Assembly (NCBI GenBank): GCA_016709545.1
Contig: JADJMO010000003.1
Span: 372,001-436,000 of the forward strand
Direction of reading: 5' to 3'
Length of the DNA stretch: 64,000 nt
From: Myxococcales bacterium
GTDB taxonomy: Bacteria > Myxococcota_A > Polyangia > Polyangiales > JADJMO01
A program made the position numbers and the translations under genes. Of the stretch, positions 48,882-58,488 are shown piece after piece; position 1 is the stretch's first letter; every line of letters begins with the position of its first letter. The notes beneath the pieces were generated by a model. That model was not told where the DNA came from. It saw only the letters and a list, made by a program, of their open reading frames with translations, and searched no databases.

Positions 48882-50302
48882 GTGTTGGCCGAGAAGCGGA
48901 CGCTGTGCGCGCCGGACACGGTGCTCTCGCAACGAGAGACCGTGGCCCATCCCGTCCGTTGTGTCGCCTGCGGCGCCACGGACGTGCCCCTCGAGCAGAC
49001 GTGTCCGGCCTGCGGGCACGTTCCTGCCGTCGCGCGCCTCGGAACGACGATTGTCGGACGCTACGCGATCGAGGCGCTGCTCGGGCAGGGGGGCTTCGGG
49101 GTCGTCTACCGAGCCGTCCACCTCGCTCTCGCGCAGCCCGTCGCGCTCAAGTTCCTGTCGGCGAGCTGGGCGGGCAGCCCAGAGATCCGGGCCCGGTTCC
49201 AGCGCGAGGCCTTCACGTTGGCCCGCCTCCGGCATCCAGGATCGTCGCGGTGCACCGATTTCGGCGAGGTCGACGGGAGCTTGTTCCTCGCGATGGAGCT
49301 GGTGGAGGGGCAGACACTCGCGAGCAGCCTGCCCGAAGACCGGCCGCTCCCCGACGCCCGCATCGTCGAGCTGCTCGACCAGATCGGCGACGTTCTCGCG
49401 GCGGCCCATGCGGCCGGCGTGGTCCATCGGGATCTCAAGCCCGAGAACGTGATGGTCTCTCACGACCGCGTGAAGCTGCTCGACTTCGGCCTCGCCTTGA
49501 TGGTCGAGCCGGGTGCAGCGCGCCTCACGCGCACCAACGCCATCCAGGGCACGCCGACGTACATGTCGCCCGAGCGGTGTCGTGGGCGCGACGTCGGTCC
49601 GGCGACCGACGTCTATGCGCTCGGGGTGATGCTCTACGAGCTCCTCACCGGGCGTCCCCCGTTCGACGGCAGCGCTGCGCTCGAGCTCATGACCCAGCAC
49701 GCGTTCGTCGATCCACCGCCGATGCGGGAGGTCGGATTCCGCCGCGAGGTCCACCCTGGACTCGAGGCGCTCGCGCGGGCGGCCCTCGCGAAGCGCGCGG
49801 AGGACCGCCCCACGATCGCCGCGTTCCGCGACGGGCTGCGTCGCGCCCTCGCTGGCGTCGACGCCGCGTCGGAGCACGTGAGGCAGGTCGACGCTCGCAT
49901 CGCGTTCGCGGCGCTCGACCGAGACGAGCGAGCGCTGGATCCACCGCCCGCAGCACCGACTCTGCCCGCCGGTGAGGGCCAGGTCGTGCCGTCGGCTTCG
50001 AGACCGAGCGCGGCCTCCGGCTCCGCGACGCGCTGTCGGTCCACGGCTTCCAGGTCGTCGTCGGCGTCGCGGCGTCCGGTGCGCGGCCGCTGGACGTCGT
50101 CGTGGTCCCCGAGACCGCGGCCGACGAAGGCCTCGGATTCGCCCGCGACCGCGCCTGCGCCCTCGTGGTGGTCGACGTCGAGAGCGCCTCGTCGACCCCG
50201 CGCTGGATCCGAGCGGGGGTCTCCGACGTCGCGCTACGCAACACCCCTGACGAAGCGATCGCGGTGCGGCTCCGTCGACTCCTCCGCCGCCGACCTCGGT
50301 GA
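48882..50302 (+). CDS. zinc-ribbon Ser/Thr protein kinase with C-terminal regulatory domain (frame change near 49988)
   Basis: About 473 residues from a GTG at 48882. A zinc ribbon, CVACG ... CPACG (Cys27, 30, 41, 44), precedes the kinase domain: LGQGGFGVVYRA, Lys in VALKFL, VHRDLKPENVMV, LLDFGLAL and YMSPERC. At 49983-49990 one base is missing (GTCGT-GCC), and the frame then gives VGFETERGLRLRDALSVHGFQVVVGVAASG, VVVVPET and ALVVVDVES, with the strand-helix rhythm of a receiver or REC-like domain lacking an obvious phospho-Asp. No membrane helix is present. The gene is followed, 30 bases on, by the LysM-FecR gene on the same strand. Confidence 0.85.
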
Positions 50303-50332
50303 GGTGGCCTGGATGTTGCGGAGGCGCTCCCC

Positions 50333-52380
50333 ATGCTGCGCCGCCTTGCTGCTTTCACCGTCCTCGTGACCCCGCTGCTCGCGCCCGCGACCGCGCACTC
50401 CGAGGAGATGCTCGACTACGTCGTCGGGCCAGGAGAGAACTGCGAGTCCATCTCGGCCAAGGTCTTCGGAGATCCCCAGGCCTTCCCGATCCTGCACACC
50501 CTCAACCCGCAGCTCGGGCCGACGCCGCACAACCTCAAGCCCGGCACCGTGCTCAAGGTGCCGAAGCCCGGACCGGACGCGCACCTCACGTTCCTCCGCA
50601 ACAAGGTCGAGGCGGCCACTCCTTCGCCGCACCCCGGCGCCAAGAACGAGCCCTTGCTGCGCGGCCACAAGGTGAGCACGCAACAGGAGTCGTCGGCCGA
50701 GCTCACCTTCAAGGACCAGACCCGACTGCAGCTCGGGTCCGAGACGCTGGTGATCGTGCTCGGTGCGACCTACACCAACGCGGCCAAGAAGAGCGCGGCG
50801 GACACGACGTTGCTCAAGGGGTCGCTGCGCGCCACCTCGGCGAGCTCGCCCGGCAAAAGCCGACCTCGATCGCGACGCCCGGGGCGAAGGTCGACCTGTC
50901 GACCGGAGAGGCGAAGCTGCACGTCGACGACGCCTCGACCACGCGTCTCGCGGTCTACGCCGGCAAGGGCAAGCTCGCCGCCGCTGGCAAGTCCGTCGAC
51001 GTGCCGGCGGGGTTCGGATCCAAGGCCTTGCTCGGCAAGGCGCCGACGCCGCCAAGCCGTTGCCCGCGCCGCCGTCGTGGACGCGCCGCTTCCCACGGAT
51101 GGTGATCACGACGAGCGGCGCGCTCGACCTCGTCGGCGACGAGGCGGCACGGTACGAGGCCGGTAAGGGCGCGGGGCCGACGCCCACGAAATGGCACGTG
51201 CAGCTCGCGCGCGATGCTCGCTTCAACGACCTCGTCGCGGACGCGATCGTGGGCCTCGACGTCACCAAGGTCGAGGCGAAGGGGCTCGAGCCGGGGACCT
51301 ACCACGCGCGGGTGTCCGCGTACGACGGCGACCAGTTCGAGGGACCCTACGGAGAGCCGCTCTCGCTGACGGTGGTGTCCGCCAAGGTGCTCGAGGCGAC
51401 GCTCCCGACGGCCGACGCACCCGGCAAGCTTGCTGCAGTGCAGTTCGCCGGGGCGCCGTGCGGGGTTGGACGAGGGGGCGCCAAAGGACTCGCCGACGCC
51501 GACGCCGCTCTTGCCAGGCAAGGACCACGTCATCCGCTGCGCGACAGCCGACGGCGCGACGACGGAGCTGAACCTCCCCGCGACACAGGCGGGACCGCTG
51601 CTGTTGACCACGCGCGAGGAGTGGACCTCCGCAGGTGCGCGCAAGCTGACCTTGTTCGCGCGCGACGCGACGGGGGCTCCGGTCGACGGACTCGTCGTCA
51701 CGACGACCGCTGACGCGGGACTCTCGATCGCCCCGGTCCAGGCGGGACCGCTCGGGACCTACTGGGCCGTCGCGCCGTCGAAGGGCGCGGGGAAGGTGCG
51801 GTTCGCGGTCGGCGGCAACGAGGCCGTGGTGGAGCTGACCGCGAGGACGGCCGACACCGCTCCCACCCCGCCTCCGGAGGCGACCAGCGCGGTCCGTACG
51901 GGTGCCTTTCGTCGGCCGGCCGGCGCTGCCCAGGCGGAGCGGTCCTGGCTGGCCCGCGGCGCGGCTGGAGGTCGGAAGCCGCGTTGCACTCGGCCGCCAC
52001 GCGCTCGGCCTCGGCGTGAGGTTTGGCGTCGATCGGTTCGCGACCACGAGCTTCGGCGATCGAACGATCGGCGGCTCGATCGTGCGCGTCGCGTTGCCGA
52101 TATCGTTCTCGTTCCTCGCCGATGGCGTCGTGGCTCCTACCTCGGCGCCTCGCTCGGGCTCCGGCTCGCGCAGGTGTCCGCGACGCCAGGCTCGGTCGGC
52201 GGGGCGGGGCGCTTCGCGGTCGAGGGCACGGGGTTCGCGGGCGTCGACGTCGCGCTCGGTGGACGCCTGCGCCTCTTCGGCGAGGTGTTCTACCAATACT
52301 CGCCCGCGATCGCCTTCGCGAGCGGGACGGTCGATCCGAGAGGAGCTGGTGGACTCGTGGGCCTGCGCTTCGCGCTCTGA
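50333..52380 (+). CDS. LysM - FecR - beta-barrel envelope protein (five frame changes)
   Basis: The ATG at 50333 follows a GGAGG site. After a signal peptide, a LysM domain reads YVVGPGENCESISAKVFGD ... LNPQLGP ... LKPGTVLKV. A FecR-like beta domain follows (GHKVSTQQESSAELTFKDQT, LLKGSLRA, IATPGAKVDLSTGEAKLHV). Next comes an Fn3-like part (LEPGTYHARVSAYDGDQFEGPYGEPLSL), Ig-like beta segments, and a C-terminal set of amphipathic strands ending GAGGLVGLRFAL, as in outer membrane beta-barrels. The reading frame changes near 50838, 51050, 51462, 51900 and 52136, each restoring sense, so consensus errors are likely. The intact protein would be about 680 residues, binding peptidoglycan at one end and the outer membrane at the other. 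Confidence 0.72.
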
Positions 52381-52456
52381 CCGGCCCCGCCGTGCTCGAC
52401 GCAAGGCTCTCCGCGTGTGCGCTGCGCCCGGGCAGCGGTACAACCGACGTGCACAG

Positions 52457-52765
52457 ATGCCCCCAGCAGCGTCTCTCCGACTCACGCTTTCCTTGCTCGC
52501 GCCGTTCGTGCTCGCCTGTGGCCCGACGCGCCCGACTGCGGACGTCTCGAAGCCACCGGGCGCCGCTTCGACGGCACGACCGGCCAGACCCTGTCCCACC
52601 GAGGCCCCCGTGATCGACTCGAGTTGCGCGGGATTCGCGAGCGGTACCTCGTGTCTCTACGCGGGGGACTCCGTGGGGTGCACCTGCATGGAGATACCCG
52701 TGAGTCAGCGGAGCGAAGACCACCCGTTCCCGCGTGTCTGGCGCTGCGGCGAGCACGGAGAGTGA
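52457..52765 (+). CDS. small Cys-rich lipoprotein
   Basis: 102 residues. The leader LRLTLSLLAPFVLACGP has a clear lipobox. After a Pro/Ala/Thr spacer come six Cys (RPCPTE, SSCAGF, SCLYAG, GCTCME, WRCGE), probably a small disulfide-bonded domain. Its TGA stop overlaps a GTG that could start the next, broken gene. No family is recognised. Confidence 0.68.
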   Translation: MPPAASLRLTLSLLAPFVLACGPTRPTADVSKPPGAASTARPARPCPTEAPVIDSSCAGFASGTSCLYAGDSVGCTCMEIPVSQRSEDHPFPRVWRCGEHGE

Positions 52766-53310
52766 GGGCCAGCCACCGACCCACGCGATGCGATCGGCGC
52801 GAGGACGACGCCAGCGACACGAGCACGCTCTTCGAGCGGATGCCCGGCAGCGGAGCGCTCGCGCCGCTCGAGCAGATCGTCGCCCAGTGGAAGGACGAGC
52901 GCGACAACGACCAAGAGGACGACGAGCCGGAGGCCGAGGGCGGTATCTACACCGTCATGAGCCACCCGCGGCGCATCCCCATCGCCGGCTCGCGATGGTG
53001 GGATGGCGACAACACGTACCTCGATCTCCATCCCGCGCCGAAGGGGACCGAGGGCCAGCTCATCATGTTCACCTCGGAGTGCGACCCGCGTTGCTCGGCA
53101 CGAGCTTCCGCGCTGCGCTCGAGAGCACCTGCAGGCCCTCGACTCGGGGAGTGGGTGTTCGACGCGAAGAAGGGACACGTGCGCGACGCGGCTCTACGCT
53201 CTCGCCATCTCGAGCTACCTCAAGAGGGCTCGCAGGCGACGGGTGCCGGGGAGGGCAGGATGTCCGTGGCCGCCGTGAAGCGCGTGAAGAACAAGCGCGC
53301 CGCGAGATGA
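52762..53310 (+). pseudogene. SMI1/KNR4-like (SUKH) protein, multiply frameshifted
   Basis: Pieces in three frames add up to a SUKH-type domain: FERMPGSGALAPLEQIVAQW, then RRIPIAGSRWWDGDNTYLDLHP, LIMFTSECDPR, VLGTSFRAALES, LQALDSG, EWVFDAKKGHVRDA and LYALAISSYLKR. The order and spacing follow the SMI1/KNR4 pattern, in which IP... and YLDL... are the core strands. Frame changes fall near 53093, 53127, 53140 and 53190, with perhaps a fifth after that. A GTG at 52762 overlaps the previous stop but the true N-terminus is unclear. SUKH proteins are often immunity proteins; here it may equally be a housekeeping paralogue. It is either a decaying gene or badly sequenced. Confidence 0.6.
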
Positions 53311-53343
53311 GAGGTCGGCGCGTTCCGATGCTAGGGTCGGGGG

Positions 53344-54338
53344 GTGCTGACGGACGCGAGCGGCGACGACGAGGACCGCGCTCCAGAGGCGATCGCACGC
53401 TTGCTCCACGACGTGGAGTTCGCGGAGATGCTCTCCGCCCAGTGCCTTCGCCTCCGTGAGGACAGCCAGGACGCCCGAGCGCGAGAGCAGGCTCTCTTGC
53501 GGGCGAGCGAGTGGCGTGGGGGCCAGGGCCGCGCGCAGTTCACCTTCATCGGCGCCGGCATCTTCGAGGACTACGTGGTCCGGGTCGACGATGGCGACCG
53601 CAGCTACCTCTGGGTCTACGAAGAGGACGGCACCGACGCCCCGAGCCCGGAGAGGTGCCCTACGCCGCCGCGCGCGACCGGCTCCTCGCGTCGTTTCGTG
53701 ACGAGCGGACGCAGCGCGTGCGATCGATCCGCCTCTGCCTCTTCAGCGGCACGACGCGGATGGCGGAGACGCTCGCGACGCTCGGTGCGGCGGAGCGCGT
53801 CACGCACGTCGAGCTCCGCACCAACGACCCAGACGCCGAGCACGCGCCGATCGCCGGTTCGTTTCCGGGGCTGCGGGGCCTCACTTGCGCGGAGGGCGAG
53901 CTCGCGCCGCTGCTGGCCGCGGGCGCCCCCCGGCTCCGATCGCTGGTGGTCACCCACCCCTGGGACCGACCGCCCGTCGAGATCGCAGCCCGTCTGCCCG
54001 CCGTCGCTCTGCCCGACCTCCGCCACTTCGGTCTGTTCCACGGTCCGTGCAGCGCGGAAGACCTGGTGGGGATCGCCGAACACCCGATGGTCAGGGCGCT
54101 CACGAGCCTCGAGTTCTTCTCGCTGGACCACGCGACGCGCTTCCCCTTCGAGGCGCTGCTCGCGCGACGCGAGGCTTGGGCTCACCTCCGTCGTGTCCTG
54201 GTCACGGGCCACCTGGTCCCCGACGAGGTCAAGCAACGCTTCGCCTCGTGGCCCGCGGTCGAGTTCGTCGGGTACGACCGGCGCGAGGTGATCGCCTTCG
54301 ACTTCGAGACGCGCGGCTGGGCGGCGGGCGCCCGCTGA
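53344..54338 (+). CDS. hypothetical protein (frame change near 53650)
   Basis: From a GTG at 53344 the first frame gives ARLLHDVEFAEMLSAQCLRLRED and FTFIGAGIFEDYVVRVDDGDRSYLWVYEEDG. After one missing base near 53640-53655 the second continues as VPYAAARDRLLASFRDER with a leucine-rich-repeat-like part (LPDLRHFGLFHGPCSAEDL, LEFFSLDHATRFPFEALLAR). It ends at TGA 54338, giving about 330 residues. The combination resembles the uncharacterised Leu-rich myxobacterial proteins of the TIGR02996 type, but the TIGR02996 motif itself is not seen. The stop is three bases from the convergent lipoprotein gene. Confidence 0.58.
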
Positions 54339-54341
54339 CGC

Positions 54342-55343
54342 TCACTGGCAGCTGAGGAGCTTCGCGCTCCCTTGCAACTTGCCTTCGTGCCCGGCGACCG
54401 CGAAACCGCCCGCGAGCTTCACGTCGTCCGTCTCGCGACCGAACGAGAACTCCTGCAGCGTGACCTTCACCGGCGTCTTCTGCGGCTCGGCGCGCTCCGG
54501 GCCCGTGATCGCGTATCCACCGACGTCGACCGTGTCGCCCGCCTCCGAGAGCGTGAGGCGCACGTCGGTCTCGCTGGCCTCGCCCGTGCACGAGAGGGCG
54601 TGGGTCGAGAGGACGATCTCCTTGCGCGACACCCGGTGGATCGCGCCCTGGATCGCGAGCTTGCGGCCGTCGATCTCGAGGGTGAGGCCGGGCTGGGCGA
54701 TCGGCTTCGGGTCGGACGCCGCCCAGGGGCTCGGGACGACGCGGCAGCCCCACGCCACGATCGTCCCGTCGATCACCGGCTCCACGTCCACCAGGGCCTT
54801 GCCGTTCGAGACCACGAGCTCCACGTCCTTCAGCGGGTCGCCGGCCACGACCTTCACGTCGGCGCGCCGGCCGAGCACGAACGAAGCCGTGCCCTTCGCG
54901 GTCTGCTCGGCGACCTGCACGACGGCGAAGCCGGTGCTCTTGCCGACTTGCGGCGCGATCGCGAGATCGACGATGGACTCTCCCGCCGAGAGCTCGCGCT
55001 CGTCGGCGCCGACGTCCGTGCACCCGCGCTGGTGCGTGGAGAGCTCGACGTGGAGGACCGTCGACCCCTCGTAGCGGTAGGCGAGCGCGAACCGGTACGC
55101 GATCGGGGCGCCGCCCTTGCGCGTGCTCCTGGCGGTGAAGCCCGGAGGCAGGGTCGCGGGCCCCTTGGCAGGAGCGATCTTCTTGTCGGTGCCCGCGGGC
55201 GCGGGCTTCGGCGCGCTCGCCGACACGGAGACGCTTGCCGACGTCGTGGCCGACGCCGACGCCGAGGGCGCGGCGGTGTCGACCGCGTCCTTCTTGTTGC
55301 ACGCCGCGAGGCCGCACAGGACCAGCAAGAGACGTCGGGACAT
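54342..55343 (-). CDS. lipoprotein of unknown function
   Basis: The ATG at 55343 gives 333 residues with the leader MSRRLLLVLCGLAACNKK. A Ser/Ala/Thr/Val spacer is followed by a beta-rich body (STVLHVELSTHQRGC, AYRFALAYRYEG, VELVVSNGKALVDVEPVID, LTLEIDGRKLAIQGAIHR) and a final Cys in KLLSCQ. No known domain is seen. It is divergent from a membrane kinase gene with a 50-base gap, so shared regulation is possible. An ATG six codons upstream would weaken the signal peptide and is not used. Confidence 0.7.
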   Translation of the reverse strand: MSRRLLLVLCGLAACNKKDAVDTAAPSASASATTSASVSVSASAPKPAPAGTDKKIAPAKGPATLPPGFTARSTRKGGAPIAYRFALAYRYEGSTVLHVELSTHQRGCTDVGADERELSAGESIVDLAIAPQVGKSTGFAVVQVAEQTAKGTASFVLGRRADVKVVAGDPLKDVELVVSNGKALVDVEPVIDGTIVAWGCRVVPSPWAASDPKPIAQPGLTLEIDGRKLAIQGAIHRVSRKEIVLSTHALSCTGEASETDVRLTLSEAGDTVDVGGYAITGPERAEPQKTPVKVTLQEFSFGRETDDVKLAGGFAVAGHEGKLQGSAKLLSCQ

Positions 55344-55393
55344 GGCCCTGCCATAGAGCAACCCTCGCGCGACAGCATCAGCGTCGTGGTAGC

Positions 55394-57049
55394 GTGGCCG
55401 GTGACGAAGTGAGGCGCACTCTGCCGCGCGAGGGCCCGAGGGGCAGCGAAGACAGCGAGAAGGCGCGCGGCTTCCTCCAGGAGAGGGTCGCCCTCTTCTG
55501 GAAGGTGGTGTTCCTCATCACGCTGTGTGGGAGCGGCCTCGGTCTCCTGGGAGCGATCGTGAAGCCGGGGATGGACCTCGTGGTCACGCTCGGTGAGATG
55601 GTCCTCGCGGGGTCTCTCTCCTGGCTGTGCAGCCGGCACGCACGGTCGATCCGCTTCCTGTGGGTCGTCGACGGCCTCGGCCTCTTCGTCCTCTCGGGGA
55701 TGGGGGCGTTCCTCGGCCGCTTCCTCTCGGCCGGGTTCGCGCGAGGCCACGCGGTCACCAGCGCCGAGGGCGTGCTCATGGCCGACGGGTACGTCTCGAT
55801 GATGACGCTCGTCGGGACGGCGTTGATGGTGGTCATCCGCGCGGCCGTCATCCCGGCGCGTCCGAGCCGCACCGCGCTGGTCACCGCCGCCGCGGGCCTC
55901 CCGCTGATCGCCGTGTCCACGCTGGTCGTGCTCGACCGGCAGGGAGGGCTCGCGCTCCGCGGGTTCGCGTCCAGCACAGACCGCTGGCTCCCGGCGATCC
56001 CGACGCTCATGTGGGGCTTCACCGTCCTCACCTGCGTGGTCATCTCGCGCGTCGTCCACGGCCTCGAGGCCGAGGTGCGCCAGGCGCGCCGCTTCGGGCA
56101 GTACGTGCTCGAGCAGAAGATCGGCGAAGGGGCGATGGGGGTCGTCTACCGGGCGACCCACGCGATGCTCCGACGACCCGCGGCGATCAAGCTCTTGCTG
56201 CGAGAACACGCGTCCGAAGAGGACCTGCAGCGCTTCGAGCGCGAGGTGCAGCTCACGAGCCGCCTCGCGCACCCCAACACCATCTCGGTCTTCGACTACG
56301 GCCGGACGACCGACGGCGTCTTCTACTACGTCATGGAGTACCTCGACGGGATGGACCTCCACCACCTGGTCGACCGCCACGGCCCGGTCGACCCGGCCCG
56401 CGCGATCCACATCCTCGCGCAGATCGCCGGAGCGCTCGCCGAGGCCCACGCGCTCGGCCTCGTGCACCGGGACATCAAGCCCGCCAACATCATCCTCACG
56501 GAGCGGCCCGACGAGCCAGACGTGGTCAAGGTGCTCGACTTCGGCCTCGTGAAGAGCTTCAGCGGCGAGGCCGGCGCTTCGGCCGCGGGCGCGATCGTCG
56601 GCACGCCGCTCTACATGGCGCCCGAGGCCGTGCGGCACCCGAACACGATCGACGCCCGGGCGGACCTCTACGCGGTGGGCGCGGTCGGCTATTTCTTGCT
56701 GTGCGGACGCGACGTGTTCGAGGCTCGCTCCCTGGTGGAGATCTGCGCGAAGCACCTGCTCGAGGCCCCAGAACCGCCCTCCCAGAAGCTCGGCCGCCCG
56801 TTGCCGACCGATCTCGAGGCGCTCGTGCTCTCGTGTCTCGCCAAGGATCGCGAGGATCGCCCGAGCTCGGCCGCGGTCCTGCGCGCGGCGCTCCTCGCGT
56901 GCACCGACGCCGGCGCGTACGACGTGGACGCCGCGCGTCGCTGGTGGCGCGCGCGCGCCGCCGCCCAGCCGGACGAGACGACCGCGGGCATCGCGCGCGC
57001 GGCCACGATGGAGATAGACCTGTACGGTCGCACCGAGACCTCCGCCTGA
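55394..57049 (+). CDS. membrane Ser/Thr protein kinase
   Basis: 551 residues from a GTG at 55394 (another GTG lies five codons on). Residues about 30-215 contain five or six membrane helices (LFWKVVFLITLCGSGLGLLG, MTLVGTALMVVIRAAV, LVTAAAGLPLIAVSTLVVL, LMWGFTVLTCVVISRVVH). The kinase domain starts near residue 237: IGEGAMGVVYRA, Lys in AAIKLLL, VHRDIKPANIIL, VLDFGLVK and YMAPEAV. The kinase is C-terminal to the membrane part, as in the protein at 41476, but the membrane part is different and shorter. The gene is divergent from a lipoprotein gene. Confidence 0.92.
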   Translation: MAGDEVRRTLPREGPRGSEDSEKARGFLQERVALFWKVVFLITLCGSGLGLLGAIVKPGMDLVVTLGEMVLAGSLSWLCSRHARSIRFLWVVDGLGLFVLSGMGAFLGRFLSAGFARGHAVTSAEGVLMADGYVSMMTLVGTALMVVIRAAVIPARPSRTALVTAAAGLPLIAVSTLVVLDRQGGLALRGFASSTDRWLPAIPTLMWGFTVLTCVVISRVVHGLEAEVRQARRFGQYVLEQKIGEGAMGVVYRATHAMLRRPAAIKLLLREHASEEDLQRFEREVQLTSRLAHPNTISVFDYGRTTDGVFYYVMEYLDGMDLHHLVDRHGPVDPARAIHILAQIAGALAEAHALGLVHRDIKPANIILTERPDEPDVVKVLDFGLVKSFSGEAGASAAGAIVGTPLYMAPEAVRHPNTIDARADLYAVGAVGYFLLCGRDVFEARSLVEICAKHLLEAPEPPSQKLGRPLPTDLEALVLSCLAKDREDRPSSAAVLRAALLACTDAGAYDVDAARRWWRARAAAQPDETTAGIARAATMEIDLYGRTETSA

Positions 57050-57052
57050 CGG

Positions 57053-57655
57053 TCAGCGAAGCCACTCGATCCGCAGGCGCTTGCGGCCCGCTTCGTCGAC
57101 GTAGGGCTCGAGACCCGCGGCCACGGTTCGACCCGCGCGGGTCCCTGCCGCGACCTCGGTCGCGAGATCGCCGGCGGCCACGAGGGCGAGGTCGGCGCGC
57201 ATCTGGACGAGCGTGCCGTCGAGCTTCCCGCCGAGGACCTGCGGAGGGATCGGCGCGAGCACCACCCTCGGCTCGGGTGCGGGGTGGGTGCGGCGGGCGA
57301 GGGCGACCCCCTCACGCTGGTGCGTCGCCGCGAACGCGAGGTACTGCCCGAGCGTCTCCGCGACCGGGTACTTGGCGCCGTCGAAGTCCAGGTGGTGCAC
57401 GCCGGGCTCGCCGGGCCGGTAGAAGAAGGAGGCACCGACGATGTCGTACGCGAACACGACCGCGTCGCTCGGGAGGAACTCGGTCCAGGCGAAGCGCCAG
57501 CCGTCGGGCGCGTTCCACTCCTCGAGCGAGAAGTCCGGCGTCTCGGCGCCGGTGCCGAGCACGCGAACGCCGCTCTCGAGCTCGAAGCCGTTCGCCTTCA
57601 CCAGCGCGAGCTGCAGGTCGCGATCGAGACCGTTCCACAGCGCCCCGACCCTCAT
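57053..57655 (-). CDS. SMI1/KNR4 (SUKH)-like hypothetical protein
   Basis: 200 residues from the ATG at 57655. The central part has the SUKH rhythm: LEEWNAPDGWRFAWTEFLP, VVFAYDIVGASFFYRPG, GVHHLDFDGAKYPVAETLGQYLAFAA. The C-terminal third is helical and basic (AGRKRLRIEWLR). The family includes immunity proteins against contact-dependent toxins, but no toxin gene is adjacent. It is convergent with the kinase gene, three bases between stops. The assignment is moderate because no search was possible. Confidence 0.55.
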   Translation of the reverse strand: MRVGALWNGLDRDLQLALVKANGFELESGVRVLGTGAETPDFSLEEWNAPDGWRFAWTEFLPSDAVVFAYDIVGASFFYRPGEPGVHHLDFDGAKYPVAETLGQYLAFAATHQREGVALARRTHPAPEPRVVLAPIPPQVLGGKLDGTLVQMRADLALVAAGDLATEVAAGTRAGRTVAAGLEPYVDEAGRKRLRIEWLR

Positions 57656-57830
57656 GGGGTCCGCGGGTGGGTGGCGAAGAGCCCCGGCGTTTGCATCGGT
57701 CGCGCGAGCCTATCAGTTCCGGGGACCGCGTCAGCGCAACGCGCTTCGCACCGACGTCCTCCAGCCACAGGCCACCGTTCGCCGTGCGCCCAGGCGCCTC
57801 GATCCCCCTGGAAACCCAGGCGATTCGCGC

Positions 57831-57846
57831 TGGCATCGTGGTTGCT
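57831..57846 (+). promoter_or_regulatory. sigma-54-like element before the small membrane protein gene
   Basis: TGGCATCGTGGTTGCT has the TGGCA and TTGCT halves at the exact spacing of a -24/-12 promoter. However, the predicted start of transcription, about 57857, would coincide with the ATG at 57859, leaving no ribosome site, so chance is a real possibility. Confidence 0.35.
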
Positions 57847-57858
57847 CTCATGGTGGAC

Positions 57859-58449
57859 ATGAACCACCTCCTCACCCTCGGGCTCGTGCTCGCCGCCACC
57901 GTTCCGGCGGTCGCGCACGCCGACACCGAAGTGGACCCGACCGACACGACCACCTCCGCGGTCTCGACGCCGACCTCCCCCGCCGTGCTCGCGCCGATAC
58001 CCGAACGCGAGCCGCCCCGCTGGTACGGCGGCGACGTGCTCCTCGCCGACGGCGTGGCCCTCGGCCTCCTGGTCATCGGTGGCTCGCTCCAGAGCGGCGG
58101 CCACGACACGATCGGCAGCTCGCTCATGATCGCCGGCCTCGGCACCTACGTGCTCGGCGGACCGGCCGTGCACCTCGCCCACGATCGCCCCGGCGCGGCC
58201 CTCGGCTCCCTCGCGCTGCGCGCCGGCCTCCCCGTCGCCAGCGCCTACGTCGGCGCGAGCCTCGAGCGCTGCACTCCGAGCGAATGGTTCTGCGGGCTCG
58301 GCGGTGCGGTCCTCGGCGGACTGGCCGGCATGGCCGGCGCGGTCGTCCTCGACACCGCCGTGCTGGCCTACGCGCCGCGCGCGGAGGTGCGGGTGTCGCC
58401 GATGGTCGGCGGCGGCCGTCTGGGCGTGTCGGTCGGCGGTCTCTTCTGA
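57859..58449 (+). CDS. exported membrane protein of unknown function
   Basis: 196 residues from the ATG at 57859 (MNHLLTLGLVLAATVPAVAHA), a good signal peptide cleaved before DTEVD. After a Thr/Pro spacer there are several Gly/Ala-rich hydrophobic stretches (LLADGVALGLLVIGGSL, GLGTYVLGGPAVHLAH, GGLAGMAGAVVLDTAVLAY), then VRVSPMVGGGRLGVSVGGLF. The end resembles a strand of an outer-membrane protein. An in-frame ATG three codons earlier is possible. This small family is frequent in myxobacteria but has no known role. Confidence 0.65.
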   Translation: MNHLLTLGLVLAATVPAVAHADTEVDPTDTTTSAVSTPTSPAVLAPIPEREPPRWYGGDVLLADGVALGLLVIGGSLQSGGHDTIGSSLMIAGLGTYVLGGPAVHLAHDRPGAALGSLALRAGLPVASAYVGASLERCTPSEWFCGLGGAVLGGLAGMAGAVVLDTAVLAYAPRAEVRVSPMVGGGRLGVSVGGLF

Positions 58450-58488
58450 GCGATCGCGTGCGCGCGGGTCGCCGGCCGCGCGGAGACG

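Noticed and set aside
52762..57655. SUKH-like genes as part of a toxin-immunity locus
   Set aside because: Two SUKH-like proteins occur, but no polymorphic toxin, secretion signal or toxin domain is found between or next to them.
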